Position numbers and translations under genes: made by a program
NCBI GenBank assembly: GCA_002050435.1
Contig: MWYV01000031.1
Coordinates: 1 to 64,000 of the forward strand
Length of the DNA: 64,000 nt
DNA from: Chitinophagales bacterium 33-2
GTDB lineage: Bacteria; Bacteroidota; Bacteroidia; Chitinophagales; Chitinophagaceae
Direction of reading: 5' to 3'
Notes under the pieces: generated by a model
Database searches by the model: none
Told to the model about the DNA's origin: nothing
What the model saw: the letters and a program-made list of their open reading frames with translations, nothing else
Part shown: positions 1 through 9,460 of the stretch, piece after piece
Numbering within the stretch: the stretch's first letter is position 1
Layout: each line of letters begins with the position of its first letter

Positions 1-192
1 GGAGAAACCTTTGTAGTTGACGTTGAACCCGGGGCTGAACAAGCCGGTGAAGACTTTACTGAAGAAATGCAAAATGCAATTCCTCATGTGATATTAACAC
101 TTCAACATCTTTCTAACCTGAACAGCGAAGAATTGATTAATTTTAAACCACTCTATGGCGATACATTAATTGAAGAAAAAACAGATGCCTGA
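1..192 (+). CDS. C-terminal fragment of an unidentified protein, truncated by window start
   Basis: Frame 1 is open from base 1 to TGA at 190-192 (GETFVVDVEPGAEQAGEDF...TLIEEKTDA*); overlaps the next start. Confidence 0.55.
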   Translation, partial: GETFVVDVEPGAEQAGEDFTEEMQNAIPHVILTLQHLSNLNSEELINFKPLYGDTLIEEKTDA

Positions 193-598
193 AAATAATA
201 ATCATACAAATAAAAATGCAGTGGATGCCCTTTTTTGGCGTGAAGAAATCCTGCAGGTGCTTTATTGGATGGAAGGAGAAGGTTTAGAAACAGCGGTTCC
301 TTTCAGCCGGTTGATGGTTTTATTAAATACCAATTCAGACAATCTTTTATTTCATCTTCAAAAGAATGTAGCAGCTGGTTATCTGCAATCAAGTGATGAT
401 GGTATGACTGAAAACAGTTCTGTAAAGATGACACAATTCGGCAAAAAAGAAGCCGGTGCAATTTTTCGAAATGCATTTGAAGGCATGCAAAAAGCGGGTC
501 ACGGTGAGTGCGGGCCTGATTGCGAATTCTGCTACAGCGAAGGTGAAAAGCTGGAAGACTGCGTTCATAATTGTGCCGATAGCCGCCATCATCATTGA
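185..598 (+). CDS. Small winged-helix-like protein with Cys/His-rich C-terminal tail (possibly hydrogenase-associated)
   Basis: ORF track 170..598; ATG at 185 preferred over TTG at 170. Tail CGPDCEFCYSEGEKLEDCVHNCADSRHHH. Confidence 0.6.
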   Translation: MPENNNHTNKNAVDALFWREEILQVLYWMEGEGLETAVPFSRLMVLLNTNSDNLLFHLQKNVAAGYLQSSDDGMTENSSVKMTQFGKKEAGAIFRNAFEGMQKAGHGECGPDCEFCYSEGEKLEDCVHNCADSRHHH

Positions 599-825
599 TA
601 AATGGCCTAACTTTATTTGTGTCTTTTGCGGTTCCTTTATATCAATTGAATGTTTTTTACCACAAAGCAGAAGAATAGAAAAGTGATGCTGAAATGATGC
701 CATGAAAATAAACAGTACAAATGAGTGACCCCGCATAAAAGACGGGGGAGTTACAAACGGAGCTCCATTGAAATACAACTGATGGCTCCAACAAAAAGAA
801 AAGGTATAAAGCCAAAAGCTGAACA

Positions 826-1458
826 ATGGAAAGCATTTTCTTATCAGATACTGACTATGAGCAACTTGCTTCGCAAACAGAAGACCTGATTGCCAAAGTG
901 GATGACCTCCCCTACCCTAAAGTGAAAGATGATGTGCAGGCATTACTGCAAAATTTTGACATGCTTCACCGTGAAGCGCTTACCCGCTTATTCAAAGAAA
1001 TTATTATCAACTATCCCGCGCTGCACTCAAAAATGGAAAATGATAAAGCCGTATATTTATTGTTCAGCCTGTACGACCTTTTTCATAGCGATATACATAA
1101 TGAGATTTTATTGAGTGAGGATTTTGGTGGCAATGGTGATCAATACCCGCGATGGATACCTGTTGGCAATGCAAACGAACTGAAAGAAAATACGGCATAC
1201 AAATATGCCGAGGAAGGTGAAGTTGTTTTAATTTGTAAAACAGAAGGTACTGTGTATGCGGTTAAAAACTGTTGTGGCAACACTGCTTTGCCCCTTGATG
1301 GTGCGGCTATAGAAAAAGGTTATTTAATTTGTCCATGGCATGGATGCGCTTACCGTTTAAGTGATGGTGTTATGGAAACCAATCCAATGAACAAGCTCAA
1401 AAAATATCCTCTTACTATAGGTGATGAAGGGGTGATAAGATTAGGATTAAATATGTAA
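826..1458 (+). CDS. Rieske [2Fe-2S] domain protein with N-terminal helical domain
   Basis: C-terminal CPWHGCAYRLSDG Rieske box 2. N-terminal about 100 aa helical segment (LASQTEDLIAKVDDLPYPKVKDDVQALLQNFDMLHREALTRL). Confidence 0.75.
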   Translation: MESIFLSDTDYEQLASQTEDLIAKVDDLPYPKVKDDVQALLQNFDMLHREALTRLFKEIIINYPALHSKMENDKAVYLLFSLYDLFHSDIHNEILLSEDFGGNGDQYPRWIPVGNANELKENTAYKYAEEGEVVLICKTEGTVYAVKNCCGNTALPLDGAAIEKGYLICPWHGCAYRLSDGVMETNPMNKLKKYPLTIGDEGVIRLGLNM

Positions 1459-1526
1459 ATACCTTATTCCTAACCGGATTCTCTGCCCTTGATTTCAATT
1501 ATAGTATTTTTATAATTTTTACCATT

Positions 1527-2756
1527 TTGTTATTTTTAAATTCATTCCTCATCAAGCAACATAAAATTCATATTGTACACGTCTTCCTTTTCTTTTGCAT
1601 AATTCACTCCGCTGGGTGTTATAGTTTGAAAAAGGCAGAAAACCTCTCAGGTAGCCAAAGTGATAATGAACTAATGCTGCAAACAATTCTAAAAGCCGGC
1701 GAGGCTCATCGTTATATCATCGCTGTGGACGCCGGTGAATTCGTTCATATCAAAGCGCTGCAGAATGGCATAGATGTTATTGCAAAAGTTTCGGATATAA
1801 CTAATAACTGGGAAGGGGTGTTTGATTCGCCAACAGGAGAATTAGGATCTGAAGATATTTACTTGCTTAGTCATGCCAAAACTAAATATGAAATAGAAAT
1901 TTATCCGGCTCAAAAATTCGCCGACCCCGGTACATACAAAATTGAAATTTTCCAAAAAAGAAAAGCTTCTATTGCCGATAAAAAATGGATGACTGCTTTG
2001 ACAGCAACCCAAAATGCTGCTAAGTTGCGCTCAAAGAATGAAACACGGAAGCAAAGTATAGAGCAGTATAAAACCGCACTTTCATTATGGAAGGAATTAA
2101 AAGATGATGTTCAGTACGCAAGTGCAATGCGATCGCTTGGCTTTGTATATATCCGAGAAAACAATTATGAAAAATCGCTTGAGATTTTTCATCAATTGCT
2201 ATCCCAATGGAAACAAATTGGAGATGTTCGCGCCGAAGGATTTACGCATTTAATTATCGGACGCATATATGACCTGCAAAAGAATTTCACAAAGTCGCTT
2301 GAATACAATCTAAGTTCTCTTCCATACTGGAAAACAGCAAAGGATACCGACCAGGAATCATTTGTTTTAATGAACATTGGTAATCTTTATGCTGACTTAA
2401 ACGATAAACAAAAATCAATTGATTTTTTTGAGCAGGCTCTGAAAATAAATGAACAATCAAAACGCGCCTCTATAAAAGCCGTAATACTGCGGGATTATGC
2501 GACAGCCATGTTATCCGTTGGGGCATTTGAAAAAGCAATTCTGCTGTATGGTCAATCAATAAATCAATGGCAAATCACAGTCAATAAACTGGAAGAAGCC
2601 AAAACTGCTGTAATGCTTGCCGCATATTTTGCAGAAAAAAATAATAAGGAAAAAGCGACTCAGTATTATCAGCACGCCCTTGAAATATGGAAAACGTTGG
2701 ATGAGCAAAATGAAATGAAAAAAATTCAATCAGCTTTGGATAGGTTAAGAAAATAG
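1527..2756 (+). CDS. TPR-repeat lipoprotein resembling the N-terminal half of CHAT/TPR proteins
   Basis: Lipobox-like HSAGC after a hydrophobic stretch; several TPR-like repeats; non-ATG start (TTG). Confidence 0.7.
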   Translation: MLFLNSFLIKQHKIHIVHVFLFFCIIHSAGCYSLKKAENLSGSQSDNELMLQTILKAGEAHRYIIAVDAGEFVHIKALQNGIDVIAKVSDITNNWEGVFDSPTGELGSEDIYLLSHAKTKYEIEIYPAQKFADPGTYKIEIFQKRKASIADKKWMTALTATQNAAKLRSKNETRKQSIEQYKTALSLWKELKDDVQYASAMRSLGFVYIRENNYEKSLEIFHQLLSQWKQIGDVRAEGFTHLIIGRIYDLQKNFTKSLEYNLSSLPYWKTAKDTDQESFVLMNIGNLYADLNDKQKSIDFFEQALKINEQSKRASIKAVILRDYATAMLSVGAFEKAILLYGQSINQWQITVNKLEEAKTAVMLAAYFAEKNNKEKATQYYQHALEIWKTLDEQNEMKKIQSALDRLRK

Positions 2757-2889
2757 ATCCCTTGAGCAGAGTTGAATTTGGAATTTGAGGATATTAAATC
2801 CTGGTCTGTAACCTTGCCATAAATATTTTATCGTAGTTTGTATCAGCTAATTTGTTGATTTTTAAAATAGTTTTCAAACCTTTTTTTCT

Positions 2890-3732
2890 ATGACTAAAAG
2901 ATTTCTTCCCATTTCTGCGATTGTTCTTTCTATCACTGTTATGTTTTCATGTAAAGAAAACAGTTCTGGTGATACAAAAATCAATACATCAACTAACAGT
3001 GAGTTGCCTGTAAATATGGACGACTCTTCACGTGCTATTATTGACCGTGCTATTGCTTATGCAGGTGGATATGAAGCCTGGAACCAGAAGAAGACCATCT
3101 CATTTGATAAGAAAAGCATCAGTTATGATAGCACAGGTAAAGTAATAAGAGAAACGAACATGCACCTGGATTATATGATGAAGCCAGAGTTTAGAGCGAA
3201 GCTTACTTATAAGCTGAATGACACCACTATCACGCTAATTCATGATGGACAAAAAGCACGTAAGTTTTATAATGGTCAAATGTCGGATGAACAGAAAGAT
3301 ATTGATGCTGCCTGGAATTCATCGTTTGGCTCTCAATTTGTAATGTGCATGCCTTTTAAACTGAAAGACCCGGGCATTAAAGCTGAATATGCAGGGCAGG
3401 TAACATTGTCTGATGGTACACCTGCTCAGGTGGTAAAAACCGCGTACACAGAAGGTGCCGGCAGTAACCCCAACCACGTATGGTATTACTATTTTGAGCC
3501 AGGTACCGGTAAACTGCTTGCCAACTCGCTTTACACCAAAAACTACTGGGATTTTACCAGGTATGAAACTTTTGAAAAAACAGGCGGATTGATAATGCCT
3601 TCAGTTCGTAAAGGTTATGTAGCAGATACTTTAAATAAACCTACAAGGCTGGTATCAGTCAGTACACAGTATAATATTACCTTTGATAAAGGATTACCTG
3701 AAGATTATTTTAAAATGCCTGATGGAAAATGA
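2890..3732 (+). CDS. DUF6503-like lipoprotein
   Basis: Signal peptide with lipobox (VMFSCKEN); AGGYEAWNQKKTISFDKKSISYDSTGKVIRET resembles the ORF at 4321. Confidence 0.65.
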   Translation: MTKRFLPISAIVLSITVMFSCKENSSGDTKINTSTNSELPVNMDDSSRAIIDRAIAYAGGYEAWNQKKTISFDKKSISYDSTGKVIRETNMHLDYMMKPEFRAKLTYKLNDTTITLIHDGQKARKFYNGQMSDEQKDIDAAWNSSFGSQFVMCMPFKLKDPGIKAEYAGQVTLSDGTPAQVVKTAYTEGAGSNPNHVWYYYFEPGTGKLLANSLYTKNYWDFTRYETFEKTGGLIMPSVRKGYVADTLNKPTRLVSVSTQYNITFDKGLPEDYFKMPDGK

Positions 3733-4252
3733 TATACGTAAAATATTAATTGCAGGTGTTGGCAATGAGCTAAGGCAGGACGATGCATTTGGGGTAATGT
3801 TAGCGCAGAAGCTACAGGTAGAAGCATCACTTCCGCCTTCGGTAAAAGTGATGGAAATTGGGTCGGCCGGTATTCATTTGGTGCAGCAGTTATTTGATAA
3901 ATATGATGTGCTGCTATTGTTAGACATTGTAAAATGGGGGGAGGCAGCGGGAACGATTCATTTTAAAGAAGTAGAGGTAAAAGATATCGCCGAATTGCCA
4001 ACTGACGAAAAGAATGCGTTTTTAGCCGATATGCATTACATCAATCCATTAAAGGCTTTAATGATGGCAAAAGCATTAAAAGTTTTACCAAAACAAGTTT
4101 TGTTCTTAGGATGCGAATCGGAAGAGCATGAAGAGATTGGAATTGGTATAAGTGCAGCCGTGGAAGCAGCACTGCCGATAGCTTACATTAAAGTAAAAGA
4201 TTGGTTAAACAACAATGTTTACGCTAGGTCCTTAGGTGCTTCCTGTACGTGA
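3722..4252 (+). CDS. Hydrogenase maturation protease (HyaD/HycI family)
   Basis: MENDIRKILIAGVGNELRQDDAFGVMLAQKL; GVGNxxxxDDxxG motif. Start chosen at ATG 3722, overlapping the previous ORF. Confidence 0.85.
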   Translation: MENDIRKILIAGVGNELRQDDAFGVMLAQKLQVEASLPPSVKVMEIGSAGIHLVQQLFDKYDVLLLLDIVKWGEAAGTIHFKEVEVKDIAELPTDEKNAFLADMHYINPLKALMMAKALKVLPKQVLFLGCESEEHEEIGIGISAAVEAALPIAYIKVKDWLNNNVYARSLGASCT

Positions 4253-4320
4253 TTTTGAATTATTAAAAATTTGTAGTACTGCGTTAAAAATATTAAATTA
4301 CACAACCAAATTTTATACAA

Positions 4321-5258
4321 TGAAAGATTCTGAAAACCAACATCAGTCAGAAGATACTGAAGAGGTAAAACTGCCGTGGAAAACAGAACTTGAGGTAAAA
4401 GACCTTATCAAGCCTATTACTATCAGGCGGATAAAAATTTTACAAACATTGGGTATTTTCCTGTTATTATTTGCGATAGGATTTTTTACTTGGTGGCTGT
4501 TTGTAAAACCACCATCAGGGGAACAAATCGTAAGTGACATGGTGAAAGCAGTTGGCGGAATGGAGAATTGGAAAGGTATAAAGGATGGAAGCTTTGTTCG
4601 TACGCACCGGCTATATGATGAGAACGGGAAAGTCATCAAGGAGTCTGAAGAAACGTTTTTATTTAAAAACAACGACGAAGGTCACCAGCTTTTAATAAAA
4701 TCAATGGGTAAAGAAGGTGAGGTTGTAGTGGGACGGGATAAGGGTGGATTTTGGGCTATTCAAAATAATAAAGAAGTAAACCCTGTATCGCTTTCAAAAG
4801 AGATGGAGTTTATGTGTAGTGATGATGGATGCTCACCTCTTTGTGCAAGTGAAATGGCGTTATACCGTATGTCGTTCCCTTTTAAGTTAACTGACGATGG
4901 AGTGAAGCCCCGTAATGCAGGAACAGCGATGTTAAATGGGGAAAAGGCAATATTGTTAGATGTGACTTTTGACCCGAAGGTTGGACGGGACCGCTGGGTT
5001 TTTTATGTTGACCCCAACGATAAATTAATAAGGAAAATTGAACATTATCCATCGCTGAAAAGCAATGTACAGCCGGAAGAAATTTACCTTGACGATTTTA
5101 AAAGGGAAGGCAATATTGTTTTAAGCCATTCTAATAAATATTACCGGAGTAATGGAAAAATTTTAGAAGAATATTTAATTTCAGACGTGAAATTCAATTC
5201 CTCATTATCTGCGGATGTTTTCAACAGACCTCAACAGTTGAGTAGCCTGAATAGGTAA
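4321..5258 (+). CDS. Membrane-anchored DUF6503-like protein
   Basis: ORF track 4236..5258 with internal ATG 4321 preferred; one TM helix, then VKAVGGMENWKGIKDGSFVRTHRLYDENGKVIKESEETF, paralogous to 2890-3732. Confidence 0.65.
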
Positions 5259-5382
5259 AGTGATTAAACAATTTTAAAGAAATGGTCGAAAGATTTCACT
5301 TTAGCTCATTATCTCCTATTTTAAACTTGCAGTGGAATGGTAGCGATTGTACAACTAATCCGCATGAGCTTTTATCTAAACC

Positions 5383-5826
5383 ATGGAGCTTGAAATCATC
5401 CTAAGAATTATTTTAGAAGATTCAACTCCTGGAGTTGACTATGGATTACAGGAAGGTAAGGGTGTAGATTTCAAAACCGTTGAGACGAAGAGAGGTCATG
5501 GTGGCAGTTTGCAATTTGAATGCAGGGTTAGAGTAAAATCTTCTGCCGGCAACCCTCCTGTTTTTCTTGGACCGTTTGCGCAAGGCCCGCGCGGTGACCG
5601 GTTTATTTATATTGATATTGGAACTTTTGCAGGGCAAAAAGATTCATGTTGGAGCCGCCGTTTAAAAATTCCATTGACAGGGATAACACCGGAAATTATA
5701 AAGCAATCAGTATCTGACTCTAACATGTTATGTGAAGCATTCGTCCCCGGTTCAGAAAAAGGAGGCGGACCAAATTGCGGAACGGTAAAACCTTTCAATG
5801 GATGGAAACTGAGACGGAGTGAATAG
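5383..5826 (+). CDS. DUF5990-like hypothetical protein
   Basis: Complete ORF; VFLGPFAQGPRGDRFIYIDIGTFAGQ typical of the family (by recall). Confidence 0.6.
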   Translation: MELEIILRIILEDSTPGVDYGLQEGKGVDFKTVETKRGHGGSLQFECRVRVKSSAGNPPVFLGPFAQGPRGDRFIYIDIGTFAGQKDSCWSRRLKIPLTGITPEIIKQSVSDSNMLCEAFVPGSEKGGGPNCGTVKPFNGWKLRRSE

Positions 5827-5837
5827 CCGTTTGGATG

Positions 5838-6614
5838 TTATGCTTTTACAGTTTCCAGCAAATCGTTTGCTAACTGATTTATAGCCAGTAAAGCGGGTGA
5901 ACCATCAATAGCATTGATATCTAATGAACCAGTTTTATCGGCTTCGGCAATAGTAGCATCATATGGAATAACTGCAATAACCGGTAAATTTGTCTGTAAA
6001 CAAAATTGACGAATGGCTTCTTCATCTTCTGCATTCTTTACTTTATTTGCAACAGCAACTATATTTTTGATTTCAAGCTCTTTACCCAGGCGCTGAAAAC
6101 GGGCAACTGCCTCCATGGAACGATAATAGGGTTCCACCACACAAAGCAAAACATCAACATATTTTGAAGTGCCCCGTTTCATTTGTTCAAGCGAAGCTTC
6201 AAGATCAAGCAAAGTTACTTGTTCACTTTCTTCCAAAGCAGTATGAATTATTTCTCTCACAGTAGTATGAATACCGCACATACATCCTGTACCTGCATGT
6301 TCCGGCTGCCCTACGGCTAACAAAGTAACATTATCGTTAGTTTTTACACCATAATTATCCATCACTTCAGATAGTGGTGCATTAAGTTTAGCATATTTTT
6401 TACCATCATCCTTTTCATAAACCTCCAGTAACTTTGAAGTAAGTGCTTTAGGCATTGTAGCCTTGGGATCTATGCCCAGCGTTAGTGCCAGGTTTGGATT
6501 TGGATCACCATCAATAGCAAGTACAGAAATACCTTTACTACCTAAACTTCTGCATAATAATCCACTGATAGTTGTTTTACCCACCCCTCCTTTTCCACAT
6601 ACAGCTATTTTCAT
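5838..6614 (-). CDS. CooC/MinD-like P-loop ATPase (nickel insertion/maturation type)
   Basis: MKIAVCGKGGVGKTT deviant Walker A; CxC motif in GTGCMCGIHTTVREI as in CooC. Confidence 0.8.
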   Translation of the reverse strand: MKIAVCGKGGVGKTTISGLLCRSLGSKGISVLAIDGDPNPNLALTLGIDPKATMPKALTSKLLEVYEKDDGKKYAKLNAPLSEVMDNYGVKTNDNVTLLAVGQPEHAGTGCMCGIHTTVREIIHTALEESEQVTLLDLEASLEQMKRGTSKYVDVLLCVVEPYYRSMEAVARFQRLGKELEIKNIVAVANKVKNAEDEEAIRQFCLQTNLPVIAVIPYDATIAEADKTGSLDINAIDGSPALLAINQLANDLLETVKA

Positions 6615-6642
6615 TATTTAAATTTTATGATGATAGCTAAAG

Positions 6643-7302
6643 TTAATTATATTTTATTTGGATGCCTGTAAACCAAAGATGAAACTTTCCATCTTTTGTT
6701 TTGTGATCCTGCGCAATCTGTAGCCCATTAAAATCTCTATAGTTTTCCCAGGTTGTTATTAATGAGGGTTTTGCAGCACCCGCGCTATGATACGCCCACT
6801 CTTGTATACGTTTTTTTTCATCTATATATACATCGTATATATCACCCGGCGTAAAACCATCTTTGTCATTATATTTTATTGTGATCTTATGCAGGCTTTT
6901 GCCACTGATAGGCGCTGGCTTCATGCTGCTGTCTGTAAATTCAAAGCCATCGTCCCAACCCAGGTGAAAAGGAAACAACAGCCAATATTCATCGTTCGTA
7001 AACCGCGCATTCAACTTCTTTAATTCTTGTGTTGAAGTATCCGTTCTTTTAAATTTTGTATGGCTACTATCCGTTATAAAAACTACTTCATTGCTTTTTG
7101 GATACCATTGCCAGTGGCGGCTGGATGCCGGAGCCGTATCCCGTTGTACATTAAATATAAATTCCAGCATTTGCACTTTGCTGAAGTTATTGATACCATT
7201 AGCAACTGAAACTTGATCTGTAATCTTTTCTTCCGAAGTTTGCTGATTACAAAATTGTAAAACTATAAGGCAAGAAAAAAGTAAGCCAAATTTCATATTC
7301 AA
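6643..7302 (-). CDS. DUF6503-like secreted/lipoprotein
   Basis: Signal peptide ending in FCNQQ; C-terminal TPGDIYDVYIDEKKRIQEWAYHSAGAAKPSLITTWENYRDFNGLQI. Confidence 0.6.
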   Translation of the reverse strand: MNMKFGLLFSCLIVLQFCNQQTSEEKITDQVSVANGINNFSKVQMLEFIFNVQRDTAPASSRHWQWYPKSNEVVFITDSSHTKFKRTDTSTQELKKLNARFTNDEYWLLFPFHLGWDDGFEFTDSSMKPAPISGKSLHKITIKYNDKDGFTPGDIYDVYIDEKKRIQEWAYHSAGAAKPSLITTWENYRDFNGLQIAQDHKTKDGKFHLWFTGIQIKYN

Positions 7303-7444
7303 AGTTATTCCTGTCTGCGCCAGATTAAAAGTAAGATTATATAGTAATCACAACTCAATGATTCAGCTTTTGTTCCTAAATAATTATCTGAAAAACAAAT
7401 TGCTTTCAAAGTATTTACTCATTTTATCAATCAATAGGATTGCT

Positions 7445-7975
7445 GCAGATGTACACCACATCCCAAAAGAATGGATAAAAAAGTACAGCGATAGCTTCTA
7501 ATTGGATTTATAAAAAATTGCCCGATAACACGGCAGCTAATGATATTTTGCAGAAAAACATTTATTGCTGCAAGGAAGCACTTCAGATGTTCTAAAAAAG
7601 AAGGCCGTAGTAAACTTGGCTTTTCGCCATATTAAAAAATAAGCTGGTTGATCATTACAGAACTAAAGCCCGATCTTTAACTACTGCGATCGACAGCAGT
7701 TATTTTTCTGACGATGCCGATCATTGGACCCATAATGCCTGCACCAGGCAATGGCACGATGCTGAGGCCGCCTTAAACAAAATGAATTTTGCGCCTTGCC
7801 GGAGCATTGTAAAACCAAACTCAACACATTACAACAATCAAGTTTTTCAATGAAGTGTTAAATGACAATGAAACCGCATTTATTTGTAAGGTTTTGCAGA
7901 TCGCTTCGTCTAACTATATTGATACCGGCAATTGTATTTCGTAGCGTCCCGGTTTGGTCGCAAGCACCATCTGTA
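7445..7975 (+). pseudogene. Decayed ECF (sigma-70 family) sigma factor
   Basis: Collinear sigma fragments in different frames: HHIPKEWIKKYSDSF* / DVLKKKAVVNLAFRHIK / NKLVDHYRTKARSLTTAIDSSYFSDDADHWTHNACTRQWHDAEAALNKMNF / LPEHCKTKLNTLQQSSFSMK / FNEVLNDNETAFICKVLQIASSNY. Confidence 0.75.
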
Positions 7976-8215
7976 TATTTCAATGCTGCTTATGTATAAA
8001 CTACTGTTTAAAATCAAAGTTTTAATAACAAATTCTTAACGGGTAATCAGCGTCTTACCTGTAAAGTTTTATAAAATTCTCCGACTAATCGTATAAATCA
8101 TTTGAAGTGCCGAACGAATGCAATAACACCCTATGAATCAACCATTTTTGCAAACTCTTATCACTTCAAACAATCTTCATCGCCTTTATATTCGTTTATC
8201 TTTTAAATAAAATAT

Positions 8216-8746
8216 ATGTTACGCTTACCAATCATCGTCTTCGCTGTTGCTTTTTTAACTACCGCTTGCGGCAATGCCCAATCCAAAAAAATAGTCATTC
8301 AGAAAAATAATGAACAAAATACCTACCCCATGCAATTAACGGATGCACAGTGGAAAGAAAGGTTAACATCAGAGCAATATTATATACTCAGGCAGCAGGG
8401 GACTGAACGCCCAGGTACAGGCAAACTGAACAATTTCTACAAAAAAGGAACTTATTACTCTGCCGCTTCATTACAACCCATTTTCAGTTCCGAAACAAAA
8501 TTTGATTCAGGAACGGGTTGGCCAAGTTTTTATGCCCCCATTAACAAAGATGCTATTCGTCTGGTTAAAGACGATGGAGATGGAATGGTTCGTTGGGAAG
8601 TTGTAGACAGCAAAAGTGGATCGCACCTAGGGCATGTATTTGATGATGGACCTAAACCAACTGGCAAACGGTATTGTTTAAATTCTGCAGCGTTGATTTT
8701 TGTGCCGGAAGGTGGTGTGCCTCCAACTAATTCGAAGAGTAATTAA
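8216..8746 (+). CDS. msrB: Peptide-methionine (R)-S-oxide reductase, lipoprotein
   Basis: [30 protein letters not shown]; lipobox TTACGN. Confidence 0.93.
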   Translation: MLRLPIIVFAVAFLTTACGNAQSKKIVIQKNNEQNTYPMQLTDAQWKERLTSEQYYILRQQGTERPGTGKLNNFYKKGTYYSAASLQPIFSSETKFDSGTGWPSFYAPINKDAIRLVKDDGDGMVRWEVVDSKSGSHLGHVFDDGPKPTGKRYCLNSAALIFVPEGGVPPTNSKSN

Positions 8747-8764
8747 TAAAAAAAGAAAGGGGTC

Positions 8765-9415
8765 ATGAAAAATTTATCAGTTTTATTCCTGTGTTTATTA
8801 ATGATGGCAGGCCTTGTATCCTGCGGACAGAAGCCTCAAATGGCAACTACTATAAAAGAGCAGAAAGACCTGTCAAACTATAGCCAGGCTAATTTTGCTT
8901 CTGGCTGCTTTTGGTGTGTAGAAGGAGTTTTTGAAAGTGTGAAGGGTGTAGAAGAAGCCGTCTCGGGTTATGCCGGCGGTAAAGAACCCAACCCTACTTA
9001 CGAATCGGTAACCGCACATACAACAGCCCATGCAGAGACAGTACAGGTATATTATGACCCATCCATTGTTTCGTATGCCACATTGCTGAAAGTTTATTTT
9101 GCTTCCCAGGATCCAACCCAGGTAAACGGGCAGGGTCCCGATCACGGAGCCTCTTACCGATCTATTATATTTTATCGCAATGCCGATGAAAAAATGCAGG
9201 CGGAAAAATACATTGCAGAAATACAGAAAAATTATAATAACCCAATTGCGGCCGAAGTTGTTCCTTTAGAAAAATTTTGGATGGGTGAGGACTATCACCA
9301 GGATTATATTTTGCACAATCCTAATGTGCCGTATGTTAAAATGGAAAGCATTCCACGTATAAAGCGCTTTCAAAAACAACATCCTGAATTAATAAAGCCA
9401 GATCGAAAACTATAA
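8765..9415 (+). CDS. msrA: Peptide-methionine (S)-S-oxide reductase, lipoprotein
   Basis: GCFWCVEGVFESVKGVEEAVSGYAGG; lipobox LVSCGQ. Confidence 0.93.
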   Translation: MKNLSVLFLCLLMMAGLVSCGQKPQMATTIKEQKDLSNYSQANFASGCFWCVEGVFESVKGVEEAVSGYAGGKEPNPTYESVTAHTTAHAETVQVYYDPSIVSYATLLKVYFASQDPTQVNGQGPDHGASYRSIIFYRNADEKMQAEKYIAEIQKNYNNPIAAEVVPLEKFWMGEDYHQDYILHNPNVPYVKMESIPRIKRFQKQHPELIKPDRKL

Positions 9416-9460
9416 AATACATCCTTACATATAGAAGCGTTTCAAAATAAAATATACAAT

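Noticed and set aside
389-826. 145-aa minus-strand ORF
   Set aside because: Antisense to the better-supported 185-598 CDS, with no coding signature.
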